Source of the DNA: Byssothecium circinans
Taxonomy: Eukaryota > Ascomycota > Dothideomycetes > Pleosporales > Massarinaceae
Assembly (NCBI GenBank): GCA_010015675.1
Contig: ML976980.1
Location: forward strand, 426,562 to 490,561
Direction of reading: 5' to 3'
Length of the DNA stretch: 64,000 nucleotides
Part shown: positions 56,518 through 64,000 of the stretch, piece after piece
How the letters are laid out: each line of letters starts with the position of its first letter
Numbering within the stretch: the stretch's first letter is position 1
Notes under the pieces: generated by a model
The model's database searches: none
Told to the model about the DNA's origin: nothing
What the model saw: the letters and a program-made list of their open reading frames with translations, nothing else
Program-made: the position numbers and the translations under genes

Positions 56518-59500
56518 TTATGGTAGTCGAGCGGCGCCACGCGAGAGTGGGATTTGTTGGGCTTACAGAACGAACGACCCGAGCCGGATAGCCTCGATCC
56601 GTAGTGCGAGTGAGACGGAACCAATCGTTATTGGCTTTGCACACTCCCGTCGCGGTAGATTGCGGTATCTGTACTGTACGGCGTCTACGTGACAATGTAA
56701 TAATCACTCACGACCGTCTTCTAAGCAGTCGCAGCTCTCACTCACAGTTAAGGAAACATCACATACTACAACCTTCCTAGTACTAGGAAGAAACACACTA
56801 CCTCACATTACACTACCCAGCACGACCTTAAACATCCCCACACAGACAGCGTAACCACAACCCCAGTCCATCACTCTACCTCACCTCACCTCACCTCAGT
56901 GCCCTCACCTCGCCATCGTACTCAATTGTAGGTCCGACCCCAGGCTAACACCCCAGTCGGGGTTCGGGGTTTGGGGCTTGGGGGTCCTGCACGTGGTCGT
57001 GTATGTGCCTTTTCGGCGACCAACGGGCCAGTTAGCAGCGCACCTCGTTGCTCGAGGGCCCTGAGTGTCGGGATCGTTCGATGTCATGCGTGAACGGAGG
57101 GGACGTCGAAGTCCGTCATCGATAGTACGATACAGGTACGATACAGGTGCGATGTCTGGAGCTTTTGCTTCGTTGAAGGGCCGAACAAGTGGTACACGTA
57201 CGTTTATGCGGATTGCGGGCTATTGGGGGGCCGGGGTTGAGTGAGCGTGTGCTGGGTTTGTGGGTGAGGTGAGGTGAGGTTTGGGGGGAGGAAATATTGG
57301 CGAGGGGGACTAGTGAGTTGACGGGCGGGGGGAGGGATCGGCGTGATGGGTTGTGGTTTTGGTGGTGAGACGGGGGAGTGTAGGGCTGGGCTGGGTTGAG
57401 GTGGAACTGAGTTATTGACTTTGTGACGTGGAGTTGACGCGATTAACGGAGTCCGAATTATCTGCGTGTTTTAGGAAAAAAGTCTTTGCGCGAGAAGCAG
57501 GAAAAGTAAGTGAGGAGCTGGAATCCCCAATTCCACAGCGCTTGCATGGGGAAAAGGGAATAATTCGTTGAGAAGTGGCCGGCGGCGGCCGCGCGTACCT
57601 ACAGTAAATGGTAAGGATGTCTCCATGTCTTCCCACGAGGCGAGGTTGAGGCGAGGCGTGCTTGCTTCCGTGAGAAGGGCCGCTGCGATGCGGGTGAGAT
57701 GCAGGTATTATGTGCCCTGCCTACAGGTACCTTCTACATATATCACACGCGCGAAAGAAAGGACCCACTCAAGTCCCTCCAAGCGTTCTGTACGACCATC
57801 AGCTTGATCAAATTTGCGTTGGTTTGGTGACTACCGCGAATCAATCGATGAAGCGAGCAACAAAGATCAACCCAATGACGTGAGCAGAATGGCTTTGGGG
57901 GGCTGAGGCAGTCGATAATGACGGCTACAGGTGACGAAGAAGGTGCGTGGACTTGTGAAGGGTGGGCTACTAGTTCTGGGCACCGGAGATGGGATGTGTA
58001 AGACGGTGCCGGTTGTGGCGGCGGGAGCGCGATCGATGGATGCAACCTGGCAGATTGTTCGATGGGTCGCCGTATTTCTTGTCCCCGGCGTGGTTCTAGA
58101 CAGCTGACGTTTCGTCTGGTCTTTCTGTTGAAGCCGGCCGGGAGTTCATACGAAGTGGCTGTTCCCAGCGGATTTCATGTATAACGTGGTGGTTGAGATA
58201 TCGCTGGTCTTACTGTACTGTGGCTTCTTCCTGAGACTCTCTAGAGGGCGGAGGCTGAAATGCGGAGTAGAGTGGCGTTGCTATCTTCGCCGTCGTCGAC
58301 ACGAGAACCGAAAGCATGCGATCAAATAGCCATGACGTTTCTGTACTCCCCGAGACATCGCGCCGTACATAATCCAGCATACAGTTCTCCAATAACCTCT
58401 TCCTCCCCTCAAGCACAAACACGTTCCACAGCAGCCCTGTCATCCTGCACAGCGACAAGGCGGATAATTCTCGCATTAATTATCTGCCGTCTTTTGTTGG
58501 GCACCGAGCGGTGTGATCCGTCTTTCCCAAGGCAATATATCTTCGGGAAGTAAAGTACAGCACGTATTGTCTCCTCTGCACCGAACTTACAGCTGGCTGC
58601 ATACGATAATATAACAAGGGCTCGAAACGTTTTAAAAAAAGACCCTGCCTCGCCGAACAGAAAAAGGCCCGTAGGAATGCAACCTACTGCATGTGTATGC
58701 AGAGTAGGTCGCACATGTAGTCCGAAATAAGTTAAGGTGTTGAACGCATGTGCCGAAACGCAGACTTGTAGGGGCTCTTCCCCAGGGCTTCGAAGAGAAG
58801 GGAAAAACCGGCGTGGTGGATGAACTGCCGCCCTGTTCATCTGATGCACCTCTAACCCACCCACCGCTCGCGTGCTGCCTCATCAATCTCAAGCAAACCA
58901 TGCCGACATCGTTCATCCCACCTCGAATCCCCCGTCCGTCTCTTGAGACGCCGATGGTGCGCGATACAGAACCTGATCTATAGCATTAGCAAGGACATGG
59001 GCTGATGGGCATGCCGCATCTAGAAGGCGGAGAGAAGCCTGTTGGAAAGGATCGCATCGAATCGCCAGAATCTTCTCTTATGGCCGTTGCAAGCGAGTTG
59101 AGTTGGTGGACGACAAGGCAAGGATGAGAATCCCTCCCTCGTCTCGTCTCGCCTCGCTTCGTTGCCCTCTTCCATCCTTCCGCCTTCCTTCACCAGCCAC
59201 ATCTTTTTCATAACGGTTATTCCGGTGTATTGGACGGTTCGGAGTGCATATTGATGAGGCTGAGGGCTGACGTTCGTGTCCGTCTCGGAGATGGAGATTG
59301 GAAAGGTTGTGTGTGATTCTGAAGGTCGCGGTTTCCTCGTCTTTTGAAAATCTCCGATAGTGTAATGTCCGTTTCATGTGCACCTTTTCCTGTTATCGTC
59401 GCGTTTGCTTCTATTTTTCGAATCTGAGCCCTGGAGATGGATGGGCCACGTGTGACGGCGTGAGTAACTTCCGAACACCACGTTGCGTGTTGCCTCCCAT

Positions 59501-59902
59501 TCTCATATCTCCACTCCACCTCCCCATTGCAGACAATGCAGAGGAAAAACGCTCAGAAAGCGATGCATCTCCCCCGTTCCCCTTGACCCGAGAATACATG
59601 CCGTCTGTAGCTCGGTGCTTTCTTGTTCCGTCGCTGGGACGAGAGGGGCATGGTTGACCCAAGGCTCTGGCACCTAGGTTTGCGGGTTGAAGATCTCAAT
59701 CGTGTATCAGACCTTTCAAGACTAGCGACGAGTGGGTATTGCCCTGGAAAGGAAATGGAGAATTATTAGATCCACGTTTTCTGCATGTAAATATGGGACG
59801 ATTTTGTTGATAGATGCGTGTGAGGGCATATGGCTGGGATGGAGGAGCATCGGGGAGGTAGCGTGTGCTGTCGCGTATCGTGAGGCTAACTACAAGGAAC
59901 CT

Positions 59903-59916
59903 ACGGAGTACTCCGT
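59903..59916. repeat. 14-bp perfect palindrome ACGGAGTACTCCGT
   Basis: A seven-base arm followed by its exact reverse complement, with no spacer. Role unknown. I recall similar ACGGAGTACTCCGT-type palindromes in other ascomycete intergenic DNA, but cannot check it here. Confidence 0.9.
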
Positions 59917-60939
59917 CCATAGTTTGAAAAGCCGGCCTTTCGACGCTCTTTCCTCCATCCTGTTTAGAACCATCACCACGCACATTGCATTACCAATTGT
60001 CTTCCGCAACCTGCTCTCCCCATCCCTTCCCCCCGAGTCAAGATTCTAGATCCCCAACTTCTAAAGTTCAAACCCAGCGGCTCGGTCGACAAACCCATCT
60101 GAGCAATTCCCTCCATCCTATTGCAAGCCCTCTCAACCCATCCCAAGCCACCTCCCGACCGTATACGGCGTACATAACGTAGCGAACACAACACGGTTAA
60201 CGTTGCCGCTTCCGATCAGCCCACCCGGGCCCTCTCATGCGCTTGAAACACACCTCCACTTGAACCGTGCCGTTTGTGATGGGCCTTGCCGTAGCAACAA
60301 CGCCCCACTGTTCTCTATATGCACTCGTTCGTTTTCCCTTGATTTCTTTACATCTGCTCCTGTAATTTCGTACCGAAGAGAAATCCAAACAGGTACCTTG
60401 GTCGTTGGATGTCGAGCGGTTCGGTTCGGACGAATGGAGAGGCATGGGAGGGAGGCGATTGTCGCACCAGTGTAAAATGCTACCTTTTAGTGATATGAAA
60501 CAAGGCCGGTAGACAACGATTTGATTTTCTCTTGCTGTACCCGCTTGCAGTTGCAGGTGCAGATGCGCAGGCGAGTGCTCCGGGGACGTGTTGCTAGATT
60601 TGCCGCCGTTTACTGTCAAACCAGATGTGCGGGCCACCAACAGAGCGCATAACAGTTGTCACAATTTGTGTCGGGAGCAGCAGAACCACCACTGTGGTTC
60701 GAAATATTGAATGCAAGATATCAAACGAAAAAGAGTCAAGAAAGCCAAAAGAGTTGTTTGATGCATTTTTCCATTACATACATGATTTGCTCGAAGTTGA
60801 AAGGAGGATATCATATCGTCGTAGTAGGGCCTATCGCAAATATTGGTACATGTTGTGATACAATCTCCATGCCCACCGTTCGTCGTTCTACCACCGGGTG
60901 CCTCGGAAAGTGGCAGCGAATTGGTCAGCTAGAGCTGCG

Positions 60940-62191
60940 TTAATTTGGGCATTTCCACGAGATAACAGAAGGAACAGGCTTACTATAGTTCATCATGGCG
61001 TGACAGTCCGAGGACTCGGCCTTCTGATGTGCCTGCGGGAGCCACTCCCGAATCTTCTCCTCCCGATTGTGATTCGAAGGATGGGTGGACATGAGCTCAG
61101 GCGGTGCCTGATGCTGTCCTTGCTTGTCCATGCGCCTCCAGAATTCCATGGCTGCTTCAGGTCGGTAGCAGCCTTCTGCCATCATGATAAGGCCGATGTA
61201 ATCAGCTTCGGCCTGTGTGTGTTAATATCGTCACCTGTGTAAAGTGGCCCAATACTGAACTTACTTCTTGCTTTCTACTTCCTGGCCAGGAGAGGAATAG
61301 GTTCAGGAGCATCAGGCTGCTGTAGAAGGAGAAGTCGACACTGAGTAGAAACATTATGCCAGCGAGGATGAGTGGTGATTGGCTGAATCGCTCCCTTCGT
61401 GCTGTTAGAGGGTGCTTCTTTGCAGAGCTTGACGCTACTTACGCAGAGTGATGCGCCACAACGTGCGCAATCTCATGTCCTAAAACTGCAGCAATGCCAT
61501 TATCATCTTTGCAGAGCGGTAATATGCCTGTAAAGACAAACACTTTCCCGCTATCAACCATCAGCATCCCACTCCGTCATTCAATTCTTCCAAGCACATA
61601 CCCTGGTGCCACAAAAGCATTCTGCTGCGGGCTATCAATCACGTTGACTTCCCAATCCACGTCACGTAGTCCCTCACTCTTTGCATACGGGATCAGCCTC
61701 TCCAACACCCTCTTGACTTGTTGTACTCTCGGATCCCACTCAGGCAGGAACTTGCCCTTGTACTCCTCTTTCACCCCCTCAACCGTCTGTTTCCCCAGCC
61801 ACGCCTCGAGATTCGGCGTCACCCAGTTGAAGCGCCTGCGACCGGAGACCTGTATTCTCAAGCTCAGCATTACTTTCCGCTGTACATGGAACCATCTCTT
61901 TTCCTCTCATCACAACTCTCCTCCAACACACAGCGGGCTTCCACATACCGGCACCTCCTCCAAATTATACAAATAGAACCCTCCTGCCCCCGCACTTATA
62001 ACCCCAACATCCCTATAAAATGTCGGTTTCGCGGCCCATCTCATCAGGTATGCGATTATGAAGTTGCGGGGCGAGGATCGTGGGGTCGCGTCGCCGAAGC
62101 GCTTTTGTCGGTAGGCGCGGATTTGGACATTATGGCTTCGTGGCGGCGGTCTGAAAGGTACGCGGGAGGCTCTGAGACCTGTTCGGAACAT
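60940..62191 (-). CDS. oma1: mitochondrial metalloendopeptidase OMA1 (M48)
   Basis: Exons 62191-61949, 61849-61602, 61550-61443, 61394-61265 and 61212-60940 give 333 residues, about the length of yeast Oma1. OMA1 is an inner-membrane zinc protease that degrades misfolded membrane proteins and is activated by stress. The first exon is Arg-rich (a mitochondrial presequence) and ends in a short hydrophobic segment (VISAGAGGFYLYNLEEVP). The catalytic site is HEIAH (189-193) in VLGHEIAHVVAHH, and the third zinc ligand is Glu245 in EADYIGL. Upstream are INAFVAPGGKVFVFTGIL-like residues typical of the family. A hydrophobic stretch between the zinc motifs (LILAGIMFLLSVDF) is likely membrane-embedded. 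All five joints keep phase. The next gene diverges on the + strand. Confidence 0.93.
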
Positions 62192-63407
62192 GTTCGCTGT
62201 GCGTTGGATGCGCTTCAGGCGGGCGCATTGCTCGCTGATGGTTGACAGCTTTTGGAGGTCTGTGGTGGCATGATGGGAATGACGAGCCGCGGTGGTCGGT
62301 TAGACTTGCCGCGAGTGGTGAGGTGAGCTTCTGTGTCCTGGACAATTGCAAACTGCGATATTGTACTTTACCAATCATTATGAGCCAGTGGCCTATTTTT
62401 CTACTGATGGAACTGCTTTTGGTGACGAATAAGGCGATGAACTATACTGCTGTGTTGCATGATGTACACGCTGTTTTACCTCATTCAAATTTCTCCACCG
62501 TCCCCTTCATCATTACCGCACCAGTCTCCGGCAGATACCCGCAACTGTTTGCTTTCAGTTTCACATAGCGCAAGTTGTCCGAACTCACGCGAGGCCGCTC
62601 TTCCAAATCAATGAGTCCGCGAACGGAGCAATATCTTTTCCTCCACCGCAAGCGGCTTCTCACGGACAAGTGGATACCATGGAATATTTCAAACCTCGAA
62701 TGGACCTTGTACTTCTACGGTGATTTATCGAAACCGAAAGAGGGGACGTATTAAAGAAAGCGCAATCCAAAATGCCACGCCAAGATAATATTCGACTCAT
62801 CTCGCCACTGCATTTTATAGCATTATAGAAGACGTTGAGTCCAGAAGTCAAACTGTTAAGTGAAAGGTTTTCCAAAATTGCGAACACGAGGGCCAGTATA
62901 CTATTTCCAGCTCATCTCAAATTCCACCACGAGCCCCGACCATCAACCATCAACCTGCTACCCGTGCGCAAAGATCTCGACTCCAGGCACAGTTCCCTCC
63001 TTTATTCCTCTAAATTATTCTGCGTCTAATTTTAGAGTCTTGGGCCGTTGGAAGAAGCTCGTTAGAAGGCGCTGAACCTGGGTCGCCAATTCACTTAATA
63101 TGGGTAAATAAGAGATGCACAGTACGTACTCGCTCTCGACCACGCTTCCCAACTTAGACTTCATATCGACGTCAGAGTTGTATACGGTGGCAACAACAGA
63201 AATTATGAAGCGAGGATCCTCTGACGGAAAAGGGAATGTGTTCGGTGGGAGGTCGTATTATGTAGGTATATAAGAACTGGACCCTTCAATCGTCACTGCG
63301 TTATTGCAAGCTATTACCAGCAAAACAACAAACCGAAAACCTTATCATCGCATCAATTTCGTACCAAAGCACGCTAGTGTCCCATCTCTAGCACACCATC
63401 CAACAAA
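62192..63407. promoter_or_regulatory. divergent promoter, OMA1 and DUF4360 gene
   Basis: 1.2 kb between divergent starts. Two - strand open frames (62,481-62,669 and 62,660-62,887) have no family match and were left out. The TATA-type element at 63267-63274 serves the + strand gene. Confidence 0.45.
63267..63274 (+). promoter_or_regulatory. TATA box of DUF4360 gene
   Basis: TATATAAG, 134 bp upstream of the start codon at 63408. Its position is plausible for a core promoter with a leader of roughly 100 nt. Few other genes in the window show such a clear TATA box, which fits a regulated, secreted-protein gene (inference). Confidence 0.6.
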
Positions 63408-64000
63408 ATGCGATCCTTCCTCTTCCTCTCCGCGGCGGCCATCACCTACGCCATCCCCACCCCAGGCGTCGACTCTGCGCCTCCCTCTCCCGCGAAAATC
63501 ACTTCTCTGAAGATCTCCGGTTCCGGCTGTCCCAACGACTCAAACTCCGTGCGATCAACAACCGGCACCCTCAGCGACAGCGCATCCTTCACCTTCGGCC
63601 AGCTCCGCGGTGACAGCACAGACAACTGCGAGATACACATCCAAAGCAACGGCGCGACCCAAGGATGGCAGGTTGCCGTGAAAGAGGTTGCATATGGTGG
63701 TAATGTGCAGTTGAGCAGTGGAAGTTCCTTGGATACGGTTACGCAGGCTTTCTGGAGTGAACATGCCGCCGATACAGTACGTCTCTATTCCTCTTCCTTG
63801 CTACCTTACATGCTTTCTGAAAAGGTGTATGGGATGGTCGAATATGATACTGATAGTGATACAGAGCACACTGAGGGCTTCTCTTGCCTGCGCCGGCCCG
63901 GACATCAAAGACTACGTTACCGTTCGGTCAAGCACAAGTGACCTCAAGTGGTCGAAGTGTACGGGCGCTGATGGTAATCCGGGTATTCTGAATGTGAACT
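63408..64000 (+). CDS. secreted protein, DUF4360 family, 3' truncated
   Basis: Exon 1 is 63408-63776 and exon 2 starts at 63865 and runs past the window edge, giving 168 full codons. The leader MRSFLFLSAAAITYAIPTPG is a signal peptide with a likely cut near the Ala/Ile-Pro. The family core follows with KITSLKISGSGCPNDS, then a strand-rich part with SASFTFGQL and the Cys in DNCEIHI, then ACAGPDIKDYV and SKCTGADG. DUF4360 proteins are small secreted fungal and bacterial proteins of unknown activity; four Cys are visible and probably form disulphides. The 88-nt intron has a GTACGT donor and an ACAG acceptor. The end of the gene lies outside the window. Confidence 0.82.

Larger units (their letters stand above)
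55641..60939. other. 5.3-kb gene-free interval between convergent genes
   Basis: Between the RING/PH/VWA stop and the OMA1 stop. It includes TTGGTA hexamers (near 55,928-55,953), a T run near 56,167-56,190, GATGC pentamers (56,478-56,517) and a perfect palindrome at 59,903. None of the short open frames looks like a known protein or joins into a gene. It is unusually long for two convergent genes here. Confidence 0.55.

Noticed and set aside
62481..62887. Two overlapping - strand frames upstream of OMA1
   Set aside because: No splice joining, start context or family match, and they lie in the divergent promoter.
1..64000. CRISPR arrays, rRNA or prokaryote-type operons
   Set aside because: No spaced identical repeats of that type, no rRNA-like sequence, and all genes have eukaryotic introns and separate promoters.

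Overview
The window is nuclear DNA from a filamentous ascomycete (Pezizomycotina). The Dothideomycetes are my best guess, which is inference rather than proof. Genes are split by short introns (mostly 45-130 nt) with GTANGT-type donors, CTNAN branch sites and YAG acceptors. Genes lie on both strands without operons. The proteins are typical of moulds: Pfs2, MEF2, Vps17, Snx41, Zrt3-type ZIP, a CAP59-family glycosyltransferase, OMA1 and a DUF4360 secreted protein. I rebuilt every spliced model by hand from splice sites and reading phase. CDS start and end give the outer limits and the exon lists are in the evidence text.

Left part (1-12.6 kb). The window opens inside the 3' end of a pogo/Fot1-type DNA transposon. 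Then come dihydrofolate reductase (+), a five-exon class II O-methyltransferase (-), the cleavage/polyadenylation factor Pfs2 (-), a type 1 diacylglycerol acyltransferase (+) and mitochondrial elongation factor G2 (-).

Middle (12.6-47.3 kb). Vps17 (+) shares a short divergent promoter with MEF2. It is followed by a 2.8-kb gene-free stretch, an amidase (+), a 1470-residue disordered protein of unknown function (-), a 1710-residue THADA/Trm732-type tRNA methylation partner (+), a Zrt3-like zinc transporter (+), and two unrelated-looking single-pass membrane proteins with low-complexity tails (+,+). Then come Snx41 (+), a CAP59/CMT1-type mannosyltransferase (-) and a nucleic-acid-binding-like protein with an acidic peptide repeat (+).

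Right part (47.3-64 kb). This part is gene-poor. A 4.7-kb interval rich in microsatellites and palindromes lies upstream of a RING-H2/PH/VWA protein with the domain order of the yeast mating scaffolds Ste5/Far1. A 5.3-kb gene-free interval follows, between convergent gene ends. Then comes the mitochondrial protease OMA1 (-), diverging from a truncated DUF4360 secreted protein (+) at the window edge.

Most genes are housekeeping: nucleotide metabolism, mRNA 3' processing, mitochondrial translation and quality control, endosomal sorting, lipid storage and zinc homeostasis. There is no biosynthetic cluster, CRISPR array, tRNA or rRNA that I can see. The points most worth a second look are the Ste5/Far1-like protein, the two tandem membrane/low-complexity genes, the insertions in MEF2, the Cys4/His-rich loop and microexon in the zinc transporter, the unknown 1470-residue protein with its in-frame 18-bp leader repeat, and a recurrent C-to-G switch in wobble-base use within genes.
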